A DNA stretch of 40,194 nt. It comes from Acidobacteriota bacterium (GTDB lineage Bacteria; Acidobacteriota; Vicinamibacteria; Vicinamibacterales; UBA2999). The translations under genes and the position numbers were made by a program. The DNA lies in contig JAUSDY010000075.1 in assembly GCA_030650395.1 (NCBI GenBank), positions 1 through 40,194 of the forward strand, read 5' to 3'. The first letter of the stretch is position 1, and each line of letters begins with the position of its first letter. Positions 1 through 8,263 of the stretch are shown here, in pieces. The notes beneath the pieces are model-generated. The model saw only the letters and a list, made by a program, of their open reading frames with translations, ran no database searches and was not told the DNA's origin.

Positions 1-1301
1 TTGCCCGTGCTGCCGCCGATCCGCTCGACCGGCACGTCCATCTTGTCCATCAGCGTCACGAGCAGGTTGGCCATCGACGGTTTATCGGTATACGCGAGAT
101 GGCGGCCGCCCTTCAGACGGCCGGCGCCGCCGCCCATCACGAGAATCGGCAGGTTGTCGCCCGAATGGCGGTTGCTGTTCGAAATGCCGGAGCCGTAGAG
201 GATCGTCATGTGATCCAGCAGCGAGCCGTCGCCGTCCGGCGTGGCCTTGAGCTTGGCGAGGTACTTCGCGAACAGCTCGGTATGGTAGCGGTTGATCTTC
301 GACATGCGCGCGACGAGCTCGGGAATGTCGCCGTGATGCGACAGCGGGTGGTGCGCCTCGGGCACGCCGATCTGCGGATAGGGGCGCGCGCTCTGTTCCT
401 TGCTGATCATGAAGGAGATGACCCGCGTCAGGTCCGACTGGAACGCCAGCACCTGCAGGTCGAGCATCAACTCCAGGTGATCCTCGAACAAGGCGGGGAC
501 ACCCTGCGGCTGATCCATGATCGGCAGGTCGGTGTCGCGCTGCTCCTCGGCCCGCTGAATCCGCCGCTCGATGTCGCGCACCGACTCGGTGTACTCGTTG
601 ATCTTCACTTGATCCTGCGGGCCCAGCGCGCGCTTGAGATCCAATAGTTTTTCGTTGACCGAATCCAGAATGCTCTTGTGCTGGCGCAGCCGCGCTTCCC
701 TGGCCGCGCGATCGGTGCTGCCGCTGTCGCCGAACAGCTTTTCGAATACCGCTCGCGGATTGAATTCCATCGGCAACGGCTGCGTGGCGCTGCGCCACGA
801 CAGCGTGTGCGTGTAGACGCAGCTCAGGTTGCCGGTGCAGGCGCCGGCGTTGTTCGGCGGATCCATCGCGAGCTCGAGCGAGGCGACCTGTGTCTCTTTG
901 GCAAAGTGCCGCGCCAGCAACTGATCCATCGAGACGTCGGCGATGATCTCCACTTCGTTGCGGCCGCCGCGCGCGGTTCCCGTCAGAAACGATCCCGACG
1001 CGCCCGCGTGGATGTAATTCCAGTTCGCCTTCAGCCCCGACAGCACCAGCATCTGATTGCGGTACGCCGCCAGCGGCTCGAGAATCGGCGTCATTTCAAA
1101 CGCCTCGCCCGCCGTCTTCGGCAGCCAGTACTCCATCGCCATCCCGTTGGGGACGTAGAAAGTCTGGAACCGGTGCACCGGCTTTGCGGCTGCTCGCACC
1201 AACGCCGGCGTCATCGCCTCCAAAAACGGCAGCGCCACGGTCGCGCCAAGCCCGCGCAGCACGGTGCGGCGCGGCAATGATTTCGCGGTGAGAAAGTTCA
1301 T
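1..1301 (-). CDS. DUF1552 domain protein (3' end outside window)
   Basis: The minus-strand frame is open from an ATG at 1301 to the window edge, giving about 433 residues. It begins MNFLTAKSLPRRTVLRGLGA, a twin-arginine-like export signal (RRTVLRG), and contains stretches typical of DUF1552 proteins such as FYVPNGMAMEYWLP, the central GSGISNSNRHSGDNLPIL and, near the end, KPSMANLLVTLMDKM. DUF1552 proteins are usually about 430-470 residues, so nearly all of it is present. The family is exported and common in Planctomycetes and Acidobacteria next to DUF1592 cytochromes; its reaction is unknown. The start codon overlaps the stop of the upstream DUF1592 gene by four bases (ATGA), so the two are probably translationally coupled. 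Family assignment is by sequence resemblance; function is not inferred beyond export. Confidence 0.88.
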   Translation of the reverse strand, partial: MNFLTAKSLPRRTVLRGLGATVALPFLEAMTPALVRAAAKPVHRFQTFYVPNGMAMEYWLPKTAGEAFEMTPILEPLAAYRNQMLVLSGLKANWNYIHAGASGSFLTGTARGGRNEVEIIADVSMDQLLARHFAKETQVASLELAMDPPNNAGACTGNLSCVYTHTLSWRSATQPLPMEFNPRAVFEKLFGDSGSTDRAAREARLRQHKSILDSVNEKLLDLKRALGPQDQVKINEYTESVRDIERRIQRAEEQRDTDLPIMDQPQGVPALFEDHLELMLDLQVLAFQSDLTRVISFMISKEQSARPYPQIGVPEAHHPLSHHGDIPELVARMSKINRYHTELFAKYLAKLKATPDGDGSLLDHMTILYGSGISNSNRHSGDNLPILVMGGGAGRLKGGRHLAYTDKPSMANLLVTLMDKMDVPVERIGGSTG

Positions 1302-3934
1302 AGGGATCCCCGCATCACAAACGTCGGACTGTTCACGATTCCCAGAATCAGCGACGACCATCGATAGTCTTGCGCCGCGGCGGCACGAACGATCTGCCGC
1401 ACCGCCGGCCGATCGTAGTAATCGAGCCGGCGGCCGAGCGCATAGGCCATGAGTTTTTCGGTGACCGTGGCCGGGAACTGATCGGGCCGCTGCAACAGCA
1501 GCGCGCGAAGGCCCGAGAGACCCTCGATCGGTGCACCGCCAACCGTCGTGCCCAGGGCATCGACCGGGCGGCCGGCCTCGTCCACGCTTCTCCAGCCCCC
1601 GATCGCGTCGAAATTCTCGAGCGCGAAGCCCGGCGGATCGATCACCGAGTGACAGCTGCTGCACACCGGATTGCTGCGATGCTGCGCCAGCCTCTCCCGG
1701 ATAGTCGGCGGCACGGTGCCGGGCCTGATCTCGGGCAGCGTCGTATCGACATTCGCGGGGGGCGGGGGGACGTAGACGCCGAAGATGTTGTCGAGCAGCC
1801 ACTTGCCTCGCAGCACCGGCGAGGTGCGATCCGGATACGACGTGGTGGCGAGCAGCGCGCCGTGCGCCAGCAGTCCGCCTCGTTGATCGGGATTAGGAAG
1901 CGTCACGCGCCGGAAGCGGCTGCCGTAGATCCCGGGAATCTTGTAGTGACGCGCCAGGCGCTCGTTGACGAACGTATAGTCGGCGCGCAACAGGTCAACG
2001 ACACTGCGATCTTCGCGCAACGTGCTCGCGATGAAGAGCTCGGTTTCCCGCTTGAACGCGTGCAGCAGGTTGTCGTCGAAGTCGGGATAGAAATCGGGAT
2101 GCACGACCACTTCGGCGACGCGCCGCAGGTTCAGCCACTGCGCGGAGAAGTCGTCGACCAGCGCCGATGTCGAGCGAGAATCCGCCAGCATCCGCCGCAC
2201 CTGTTGTTCCAGGATCGCGGGTTTGGAGAGCTCGCCGCGCTCGGCGAGATCCAGCAGGCGCTCGTCGGGGATGCTGCTCCAGAGAAAAAACGACAGCCGC
2301 GATGCGAGCTCGAGGTCGCTGAGCCGGCGTACCTGTGGCGCCGCGGCAGCCGCGCGGGCGGGCGGATCCTTCTGAACACGGAGCAGGAAATCCGGATCGA
2401 CCAGGATCCGCTCGAGCGCGAACTGGATTCCCGCGTCGAAGCTGCCGCCGTCGCGACGGCCACTCTCGAAAAATTTCAGGACCGTGTCGAGGTCAGCTTT
2501 CGTGACCGGCCGCCGGTACGCCAGCCGCGCCATCCGCGACAGGATTCTCGTGGCGCACGGTGGGGACGAACCTTTAGCTTGTGGGGACAAACCTTTCTTG
2601 TCCGCCGAAGCGCTTGGCGCGAAGGTGGAAGGTTTGTCCGGGTCACACACAAAGATCGCGCGGCGGCTCGGGGTGTTCGTCGCCGTGCCCTTGGCGCCGT
2701 AGGGCCCGCCGATCTGCACAGCGCCCACCGCCGCATTTCCCATGTAGATCTGATCGTTGGTGAGCACGCGGCCACGCTGCAGCGGCTGCGGAAGCCCTTC
2801 CGGTTCCCAGAGCTCGCGGACGAACGACACGCCGACGACACGAGGCCCCGCCGTGACCGGCACGCGGACCTCGAGCCCGGCATCGCCGGTCAGCTGCATG
2901 TAGGTTTCCCACTCGGGCGCGCCGGCAAATCCCGGCTCGCCGTCGCCCGCGTAACTGGCGGCGGCGGGAGTGCCCGGCGCCTTGCCACCGACGACGAATC
3001 GCTTCAGCAGCTTGCCATCGAGGCGGACATCGAGCTGTTGCGGCCAGCCCATGCCCATCAGGTAGTCCTGATACTGACGGCGCAGGCGGATCTTGATCAG
3101 GTACTCGCCGTCGACCGGAAAGGCGTAGCGCACCGCGATGCCGCCGCGCGAGCCAAACGGCAAGTCGTCGTCTTGCCGATCGTCCTGCACGACGTGCAGG
3201 GGAATCTCGAACGTCTCGAGGCGCGGGCTCGCCGGCGGCAAACCGGTCGCCAGCCGCGTCACCTGGCGCGCCGCGGACAGGTAGCGTTCGAGATGCGCCG
3301 TCGAAATCGTCAGGACGTCGGCGAAATTGTCGAAGCTGCCATCCGCCGTGTCGTCGCCGGGCAACAGCGACTTCACGTCGAAGGCCGTCGCGTCGAGCGC
3401 AAACAGGTCGCGCACCGCGTTGCTGTACTGCGTGCGATTGAGCCGATGAACGGCGTTGACTCGACCGGGATTGGGATTGGCGATCCAGGCGCGATCGATT
3501 TCAGATTCGAGGGAAGCGGCGACCGACTCAGACGTCGAGGCATCGGGCCGCGGCCGTCCGGCCGGCGGCATCGAGCCGGCGCGAAGCCTCGTGATCACAC
3601 GCTCCCACACTTGCGGATTCGCGTGCGGCGCCGTCGCGTCAATAGTGTCGAGCGTCAGTCCGGCGGTCTTGAGTCTCTGGTTGTGGCACGCAACGCAGTA
3701 GGTGTCGAGCATCGCGCGCGCGTCAGACGCCGGCGGTGCGGTTTGGGACGGTGGAACGAACGGTGTCGCGGACGCTGTAGCGCGGAACTTTCTTGTCCGC
3801 CGAAGCGCTTCGCGCGAAGGCGGAAGTTCCGCGATCTCCGCAAATTCCGCGATCTCCGCGGCCAGCGACGTCGACAACGCGCACACCACGACGGCAAACA
3901 GCGCGGCGCGTGCGTGGCGTGGACTAGTGGTCAT
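1298..3934 (-). CDS. DUF1592/DUF1588/DUF1587 family cytochrome c-like secreted protein
   Basis: A protein of 878 aa with a hydrophobic N-terminal signal (residues 8-26). A c-type haem motif CVACH lies at residues 80-84, typical of the N-terminal cytochrome-like part of this family. DUF1587 (HRLNRTQYSNAVRDLF), a carbohydrate-binding-like middle part, DUF1592 (SFFLWSSIPDERLLDLA), DUF1588 (including a second CxxCH, CSSCH, followed by SVIDPPGFALENFD) and DUF1585 (EKLMAYALGRRLDYYDR) follow in order. The family occurs with DUF1552 proteins and is thought to act in the periplasm on an unknown substrate. Two segments, about residues 34-51 and 433-450, are not family sequence: they are encoded by two copies of a 53-bp palindromic element read in different frames. 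The leader also holds a palindromic repeat between the -10 box and the ATG. Confidence 0.92.
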   Translation of the reverse strand: MTTSPRHARAALFAVVVCALSTSLAAEIAEFAEIAELPPSREALRRTRKFRATASATPFVPPSQTAPPASDARAMLDTYCVACHNQRLKTAGLTLDTIDATAPHANPQVWERVITRLRAGSMPPAGRPRPDASTSESVAASLESEIDRAWIANPNPGRVNAVHRLNRTQYSNAVRDLFALDATAFDVKSLLPGDDTADGSFDNFADVLTISTAHLERYLSAARQVTRLATGLPPASPRLETFEIPLHVVQDDRQDDDLPFGSRGGIAVRYAFPVDGEYLIKIRLRRQYQDYLMGMGWPQQLDVRLDGKLLKRFVVGGKAPGTPAAASYAGDGEPGFAGAPEWETYMQLTGDAGLEVRVPVTAGPRVVGVSFVRELWEPEGLPQPLQRGRVLTNDQIYMGNAAVGAVQIGGPYGAKGTATNTPSRRAIFVCDPDKPSTFAPSASADKKGLSPQAKGSSPPCATRILSRMARLAYRRPVTKADLDTVLKFFESGRRDGGSFDAGIQFALERILVDPDFLLRVQKDPPARAAAAAPQVRRLSDLELASRLSFFLWSSIPDERLLDLAERGELSKPAILEQQVRRMLADSRSTSALVDDFSAQWLNLRRVAEVVVHPDFYPDFDDNLLHAFKRETELFIASTLREDRSVVDLLRADYTFVNERLARHYKIPGIYGSRFRRVTLPNPDQRGGLLAHGALLATTSYPDRTSPVLRGKWLLDNIFGVYVPPPPANVDTTLPEIRPGTVPPTIRERLAQHRSNPVCSSCHSVIDPPGFALENFDAIGGWRSVDEAGRPVDALGTTVGGAPIEGLSGLRALLLQRPDQFPATVTEKLMAYALGRRLDYYDRPAVRQIVRAAAAQDYRWSSLILGIVNSPTFVMRGSL
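2561..2586. repeat. Decayed simple palindrome next to the 53-bp element
   Basis: GGGGACGAACCTTTAGCTTG resembles the left part of a simple palindrome with arms GACAAACC/GGTTTGTC and centre CTTTAG, with several changes in the right arm. It directly abuts copy 1 of the 53-bp element, whose arm has the same sequence. It looks like a decayed earlier copy. Confidence 0.5.
2586..2638. repeat. 53-bp palindromic element, copy 1, inside DUF1592 CDS
   Basis: Ten-base perfect inverted ends (GACAAACCTT / AAGGTTTGTC) flank a 33-base core starting TCTTGTCCGCCGAAGCGCTT. The core itself folds (CCGCC...GGTGG). It matches the core at 3791-3823 in 31 of 33 positions, but the arms are different. It is read through in the DUF1592 gene as the low-complexity peptide DKPSTFAPSASADKKGLSP. 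Confidence 0.9.
3781..3833. repeat. 53-bp palindromic element, copy 2, inside DUF1592 CDS
   Basis: Same length and core as the element at 2586-2638, but with ten-base inverted ends CGCGGAACTT / AAGTTCCGCG. In the gene it is read in a different frame, as ELPPSREALRRTRKF, just after the signal peptide. No stop codon is created in either frame used. Confidence 0.9.
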
Positions 3935-3943
3935 TGATTTCGG

Positions 3944-3992
3944 CCCTTCGACTCACTAGTGTCCGGCTTCGCCGAACACCAGTTCGCTCAGG
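3944..3992. repeat. CCTTCGACTC...GCTCAGG palindromic repeat in the DUF1592 leader
   Basis: Outer ends CCCTTCGACTC and TTCGCTCAGG enclose complementary arms (ACTAGTGTCCGGC and GCCGAACACCAGT, 11 of 13 pairing) around a TTC loop. It lies between the likely -10 box at 4001-4006 and the start codon at 3934. It is the same family as the repeats at 26032-26083 and 32894-32940, with unrelated stem arms. Confidence 0.8.
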
Positions 3993-4000
3993 ACAGGGGA

Positions 4001-4006
4001 AGTATA
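4001..4006 (-). promoter_or_regulatory. Probable -10 box (TATACT) for the DUF1592-DUF1552 operon
   Basis: On the minus strand TATACT lies about 67 nt before the ATG at 3934. The intervening leader is almost wholly the palindromic repeat at 3944-3992. No convincing -35 is seen. The assignment rests on motif match and position only. Confidence 0.4.
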
Positions 4007-4010
4007 CGGC

Positions 4011-5027
4011 TCATGGCACCGGCACCGGCCGAAGTTTCACGACGCGCCTGGTGCGGGTTTCCGCCACATAAATCGAGCCGTCGCGCCCGACCGCCAAATC
4101 GTGCACGGCGTTGAACACGGGGTCGCCGAGCTGGCCGAAGCCGATGGCCGTGACGATGTTCCAGTTGCGATCGAGCTTCAGCACGCCGGTGTGCGGTGGA
4201 TCGTAGTCTTCACGCCGGATGCCGACGTACAGGGCGCCGTCGGCATCGGCCGCAACGCTGAACACGCGGCCCGTGGTTTGCGCATCCGCCGCACCGATCC
4301 AGTGGCGTTTGAACTTACCGCTGCGATCGAACAACTGCAGCCGCGAGTTCTGCCGGTCGGCGACGATCACGTCGGTGCTGCCGGGCACGAAGCTCAGCCC
4401 GTGCGGGTTGCTGAACTCACCTTCTGCGGCGCCCTTCTTCCCCCACTCCTGCAGCCATTTTCCAGTTCGATCGAACAACGCGACACGGCTGTTCACGTAG
4501 CCGTCCGACACGTAGAACGATCCGTCCGCGCGGATCGCAATGTCGGTCGGCTGATTGAAATGCGTCGCATCCCACTTCCCGACGCGCGGCTCCCCCACGG
4601 CGAAGATCAATCTGCCGTCGTGCGAGAACTTGAGCACCTGGTGCAGTCCCACGTCGGTGAGGAACACCTTGTTCGCATCGTCGATGGTGATGCCGTGCGG
4701 CACGAGAAACGTGTTGGCGCCCCACGAGTTGATCAACTGTCCGGTGGCGCCATCGATCTCGAGCACCGCCGGATCTTTCAGCAACTCGGTCGCGGCCGGG
4801 TCAAAGCCGCGGCCGGGCCGATGAAACACGAACACGTGGCCGTTGGCATCGACCGCAACGCCGGCGGCTTCGCCCATCTCGACGCCGGCAGGAAGCCTGG
4901 GCCAGCTCTTGACCTCTTCATAGCGGACGCCTGCGGCCTGAGGCGCCTTCGCAACACCGCGGCCACCGCCTGCCGCGAACACCAGACCCGCTATGGCTAT
5001 CAGTAAAACAGACACGTCTTTTCGCAT
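4011..5027 (-). CDS. Secreted NHL-repeat propeller, peptidyl-amidating-lyase-like
   Basis: A protein of 338 aa starting at MRKDVSVLLIAIAGLVFAAG, a clear signal peptide; the open frame extends 52 codons upstream, but that part is repeat-derived intergenic sequence and was excluded. NHL-type propeller strands repeat through the chain, with phrases such as PHGITIDDANKVFLTDVG, FYVSDGYVNSRVALFD and VIVADRQNSRLQLFD. These resemble the lyase domain of peptidylglycine alpha-amidating enzymes, where the propeller binds zinc and cleaves hydroxyglycine peptides. Bacterial homologues have no proven substrate, so a generic periplasmic propeller or lyase is the safe reading. It is divergent from the alcohol dehydrogenase at 5198, with an inverted stutter array between them. 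Confidence 0.85.
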   Translation of the reverse strand: MRKDVSVLLIAIAGLVFAAGGGRGVAKAPQAAGVRYEEVKSWPRLPAGVEMGEAAGVAVDANGHVFVFHRPGRGFDPAATELLKDPAVLEIDGATGQLINSWGANTFLVPHGITIDDANKVFLTDVGLHQVLKFSHDGRLIFAVGEPRVGKWDATHFNQPTDIAIRADGSFYVSDGYVNSRVALFDRTGKWLQEWGKKGAAEGEFSNPHGLSFVPGSTDVIVADRQNSRLQLFDRSGKFKRHWIGAADAQTTGRVFSVAADADGALYVGIRREDYDPPHTGVLKLDRNWNIVTAIGFGQLGDPVFNAVHDLAVGRDGSIYVAETRTRRVVKLRPVPVP

Positions 5028-5071
5028 ACTGGTCTCGCTTCGATTCGCCGCTGAGCATAACGGAATCCGGA

Positions 5072-5165
5072 AGAAAACGGATGAACAGGAGACCAAGAGA
5101 TCAGGAGAATAATTTTCTCCTGGTCTCCTGATCTTCTGTTCGTTTTCTCTTGTTGTCCTGTTTTC
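5072..5165. repeat. Inverted stutter array (aggag/ctcct units) in a divergent promoter gap
   Basis: Purine-rich units (AACAGGAGACCAAGAGATCA and AGGAGAA) on the left are mirrored by TTCTCCTGGTCTCCTGATCT, GTTCGTTTTCT and related units on the right, forming a long imperfect hairpin around TAAT. It fills most of the gap between two divergent genes. Comparable arrays with unrelated units lie at 6904, 18894, 27071 and 32063. Confidence 0.75.
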
Positions 5166-5197
5166 ATCTAAAGGTTCACCCATGGGATGATTCCGGC

Positions 5198-6292
5198 ATG
5201 CGCGCTGCCGTCCTCTGGTCGCAAGGCGATCCGCTCAGTGTCGAAGAGGTCGAGCTCTCTCCGCCCGGTCCCGGTGAAGTGCTCGTCGAAGTGAAAGCCG
5301 CCGGCGTCTGTCACAGCGATCTCCATCCCGCGCGCGGCGACTGGAAGATGCGCACGCCAGTGGTACTCGGTCACGAAGGCGCCGGCATCGTTCGCGAGAT
5401 CGGCGCGGGGGTCACCGCGCTCGAGCCCGGCGACCACGTGGTGTTTTGCTGGACGCCGTCATGCGGGCAATGCCCGTCGTGCGCCGATCACCGGCCCGTG
5501 CTGTGCGATCGGCTCGACCAGACGACCTATCGCAACAAGCTGCCAAGCGGCGAGTCGCGGATGCGGGCGCGCGATCAGGCGCTGGCGCCGTTTCTCAGTA
5601 CCGCGTGCTTCGCGCAGCAGACCGTGGTCGCGCAAGAGGGCGCCGTGCGCGTCTCGCGCGACGTGCCGTTCGACGTGCTCGCGTCGCTGGGCTGCGCGGT
5701 GCTCACCGGTATGGGCGCCGTCACCAACGCCGCGAAAGTACCGGCTGGCGCAACAGTGGTCGTGATCGGCGCCGGCGGCGTCGGACTGAACGTGGTGCAA
5801 GGTGCGGTGATGGCGGGCAGCGCGCGCGTGATCGCCGTCGATCCGCAACCGGCGGCGTTGGCGTTGGCGACAACCTTCGGCGCCACCGACGTCGTGCCGT
5901 CGGGCGACGCCGCGGTGGCCACGATCCGCGAGCTGACGCGCGGCCGCGGCGCCGATTTCGTCTTCGACACCGTCGGCGCTCCCGCGACGATCGCCGACGC
6001 GCTGGCCTCGTCAAAAAAAGGCGGCACCGTCATCGTCACCGGGTTGTCGCGCACCGACGCCCAGGCATCGGTCTCGATGTTTCCGTTCGTGATGCAGGAG
6101 AAGACGCTGATCGGATCGGTCTACGGATCGGGCCAGCCCGCGCGCGACATTCCGCGGCTCGTCGCGCAGTTTCAAAGCGGCGCGCTGAAGCTGAAGGAGC
6201 TGGTCGCGCGGCGGTATCGGCTCGACGACATCAACGATGCGCTCGATGCGCTTGCGGCCGGCACCGGCGCGCGGGGCGTCATCCTGATGTGA
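5198..6292 (+). CDS. Zinc-dependent alcohol dehydrogenase (MDR, class III-like)
   Basis: A protein of 364 aa of the medium-chain dehydrogenase/reductase family, oxidising an alcohol or reducing an aldehyde with NAD(P). Start at MRAAVLWSQGDPL was chosen because homology begins there; the longer frame from 5150 lies in repeat sequence. Catalytic zinc ligands are visible at C38 (GVCHSD), H59-E60 (GHEGAG) and C166 (LGCAV). The structural zinc lobe has C89, C92, C95 and C103. The nucleotide-binding glycine motif GAGGVG is at residues 191-196. The arrangement resembles glutathione/mycothiol-type and NDMA-dependent dehydrogenases, but the substrate cannot be read from sequence. It stands alone in its direction before a secreted protein with its own promoter. 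Confidence 0.93.
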   Translation: MRAAVLWSQGDPLSVEEVELSPPGPGEVLVEVKAAGVCHSDLHPARGDWKMRTPVVLGHEGAGIVREIGAGVTALEPGDHVVFCWTPSCGQCPSCADHRPVLCDRLDQTTYRNKLPSGESRMRARDQALAPFLSTACFAQQTVVAQEGAVRVSRDVPFDVLASLGCAVLTGMGAVTNAAKVPAGATVVVIGAGGVGLNVVQGAVMAGSARVIAVDPQPAALALATTFGATDVVPSGDAAVATIRELTRGRGADFVFDTVGAPATIADALASSKKGGTVIVTGLSRTDAQASVSMFPFVMQEKTLIGSVYGSGQPARDIPRLVAQFQSGALKLKELVARRYRLDDINDALDALAAGTGARGVILM

Positions 6293-6306
6293 CGCACCGG
6301 CGCGGA

Positions 6307-6312
6307 TATAAT
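6307..6312 (+). promoter_or_regulatory. -10 box TATAAT, 6 nt before the start codon
   Basis: TATAAT is followed by CCGCCG and then ATG at 6319. With a normal -10 to +1 distance, transcription would begin at or within a base or two of the start codon, giving a leaderless mRNA. No Shine-Dalgarno sequence is present. Confidence 0.65.
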
Positions 6313-6318
6313 CCGCCG

Positions 6319-6903
6319 ATGATGCGTCTTCGCCAATTCGTACCGCTGCTCATCGCCGTGGCCATGTTGACGACGACAGTGATGGCGCAGGACCCGCCGC
6401 CCCAGCCTGTCGGGCGCGGACGGCGTGTGTCCCCGCCACAGCCGCAACAGCCGCAAACCGACGAGTACTTCGTCGGGGCATGGACGTTCACCTGGATCGG
6501 CCGCGAAAGTCCGGTCAGCGTCGGCCCGCGCGCCGGGACGCTGACCTACCTGCGCAAGAGCACCGGCGCGCTCGATCTTCGCGCCGAGGGCAAGATCGAC
6601 GGCGGCGCGGCGTTCACCGAAACCGGCAGCGCGGTATGGAACGCCGACAAGAAGACGATCGCGTGGGTCGAGCGGCTGAGCACCGGCCTCGAGCTGCGAT
6701 CGGCCGGCGACTGGTCGTCGCCGATCGGCATTCGCGCCGAAAGCGAGCCCGTCAAGGCGGGGTCGCAGACGGTCCGTGTCCGCCGCCTGTATTCGATTCT
6801 CTCTCCGCAGTCCTACATGGTCACCGAGGAAATCTCCCTGAACGGCGGGCCGTTTCAGCGACTCGGCAACGGCCGCTTTCACAGGGTATACTCGGCGAAA
6901 TAA
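6319..6903 (+). CDS. Small secreted protein of unknown function
   Basis: A protein of 194 aa. Residues 1-23 (MMRLRQFVPLLIAVAMLTTT...) form a signal peptide, followed by a proline/glutamine-rich linker and a domain beginning at EYFVGAWTFTWIGRESPVS that appears all-beta. The GAWTF.W opening and alternating hydrophobic pattern resemble lipocalin-like or DUF1579-type proteins, but I do not recognise a specific family. Two adjacent ATG codons (6319, 6322) could both start translation. The promoter at 6307 leaves no leader. The gene is followed by an inverted stutter array before the cytochrome gene. Confidence 0.75.
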   Translation: MMRLRQFVPLLIAVAMLTTTVMAQDPPPQPVGRGRRVSPPQPQQPQTDEYFVGAWTFTWIGRESPVSVGPRAGTLTYLRKSTGALDLRAEGKIDGGAAFTETGSAVWNADKKTIAWVERLSTGLELRSAGDWSSPIGIRAESEPVKAGSQTVRVRRLYSILSPQSYMVTEEISLNGGPFQRLGNGRFHRVYSAK

Positions 6904-6972
6904 CCAATAACCAATTACCAATAACAAAGGTTTTAGAGTTTGGTTATTCGAAATTGGTTATTCGTTATTGGT
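6904..6972. repeat. Inverted stutter array (ccaataa/ttggtta units)
   Basis: AATAACCAATAACCAATTACC and neighbours on the left are mirrored by GGTTATTCGAAATTGGTTAT on the right. It starts at the stop codon of the preceding gene and ends a few bases before the Shine-Dalgarno sequence of the next. It could serve as a transcript 3' hairpin. Confidence 0.75.
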
Positions 6973-6988
6973 CAAGAAGGAGCTGGTG

Positions 6989-8254
6989 ATGCGACTCACA
7001 CGCAGCGCGTGGTTCACGATAGGTCTTGCCGTCATCGCCACCGCGCGGATTGCGGCCGGACCCGCATCCTTGGGCGCGACTACCGCCGCGGCGCCCACGT
7101 TTTCAAAAGACGTCGCGCCGGTGCTGTTCAACCGCTGCGCCGAATGTCATCGGACGGGCGCGATGGCGCCGATGTCGCTGCTGACCTACGAGGACGCCCG
7201 CCCCTGGGCAAAAGCCATCAAGGCAAAAGTCGTCAAGCGTGAAATGCCGCCGTGGGGCGCCGACCCGAGCGTCGGACGCTTTGCCAACGACCCGAGCCTC
7301 TCGCAAGCCGAGATCGACATGATTGCCGCCTGGGCCGACGCCGGCGCGCCCGAAGGCCGCCGCGCTGATCTGCCGCCGGCGCCGCATTTCACCGAGGGCT
7401 GGTCGATCGGCAAGCCCGATCACATCTTCACGATGCTCCAGCCGTTCAAGGTGCCAGCCGACGGCACGGTGCCGTACGTCTACATCACCATCCCGACCAA
7501 CTTGAAGGAAGACATCTGGATCAGGGGCGTCGAGCTGAAGCCGACCGATCGCCGCGTGGTGCACCACATCATCAGCGACCTGGTTGAAGGCAACGGGCAG
7601 CCCGTGGATCCGACGCCGAAGCCGACACGCGATCGCACCCGCAAGGAAGTGGGCGGCGGCCTCGGCGGCCTGGTGCCCGGCCGCTTATACGGATTGTATG
7701 AAGACGGCGTTGCGCGGAAAATTCCGGCAGGCGCCGACATCGTGTTGCAGATGCACTACACGACGATTGGCCAGCCGATCACCGACCAGACGCAGATCGG
7801 CGTGGTGCTGGCCAAGGAGCCGCCCACCAAGCTGCGCGTGGGCGGCGGCGGCCAGATCCCGAACATCAGCTTCGCGATTCCCGCCGGCCATGCCAATTAC
7901 GAGGTGGTGGCGAAGCAGACCATCAATCGCGACACCTACCTGAGCACGATGTATCCACACATGCACGTGCGCGGCAAGGATGTCTCGTACACGCTCGTCT
8001 ACCCCGACGGGAGCGAAGAGGTCGTGCTCAACGTGCCGAAGTACGACTTCAACTGGCAGCTGAACTACCGGCTCGCCGAGCCGAAGTTCATTCCGAAGGG
8101 ATCGACGCTCCTCATCAAGGCGCACTACGACAACTCGAAAGACAACCCGTTCAATCCCGATTCGACCGCGACGGTGCGGTGGGGCGATCAGACGTGGGAA
8201 GAGATGCTGATCGGCTATTTCGGGACGATCGAGATCGAGACTCCAAAGAAGTAA
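6989..8254 (+). CDS. Secreted cytochrome c / type II copper monooxygenase-like protein
   Basis: A protein of 421 aa starting at MRLTRSAWF, behind an AAGGAG ribosome site 6 bases upstream, with a signal peptide. A single c-type haem motif CAECH is at residues 50-54. The C-terminal two thirds carry VVHHII and the phrase YPHMHVRGKD, which match the histidine copper-ligand regions of ascorbate-dependent type II copper monooxygenases such as PHM and dopamine hydroxylase. Proteins with this layout are frequent in Acidobacteria but biochemically uncharacterised. A role in periplasmic redox chemistry is an inference from the domains. The ABC permease gene starts 9 bases downstream, so they are probably cotranscribed. 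Confidence 0.82.
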   Translation: MRLTRSAWFTIGLAVIATARIAAGPASLGATTAAAPTFSKDVAPVLFNRCAECHRTGAMAPMSLLTYEDARPWAKAIKAKVVKREMPPWGADPSVGRFANDPSLSQAEIDMIAAWADAGAPEGRRADLPPAPHFTEGWSIGKPDHIFTMLQPFKVPADGTVPYVYITIPTNLKEDIWIRGVELKPTDRRVVHHIISDLVEGNGQPVDPTPKPTRDRTRKEVGGGLGGLVPGRLYGLYEDGVARKIPAGADIVLQMHYTTIGQPITDQTQIGVVLAKEPPTKLRVGGGGQIPNISFAIPAGHANYEVVAKQTINRDTYLSTMYPHMHVRGKDVSYTLVYPDGSEEVVLNVPKYDFNWQLNYRLAEPKFIPKGSTLLIKAHYDNSKDNPFNPDSTATVRWGDQTWEEMLIGYFGTIEIETPKK

Positions 8255-8263
8255 GGCCTCGGC

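Noticed and set aside
1370-3937. Very long open frame on the plus strand opposite the DUF1592 gene (855 codons)
   Set aside because: It is a codon-bias shadow of the minus-strand gene: arginine-rich, with no domain or signal, while the opposite strand has clear family motifs. The same holds for the long frames opposite uvrA, the TonB receptor, lpxC and the SBP gene.
5150-5198. Upstream ATG at 5150 as the start of the alcohol dehydrogenase
   Set aside because: It lies at the end of the inverted stutter array, and dehydrogenase homology begins at 5198.
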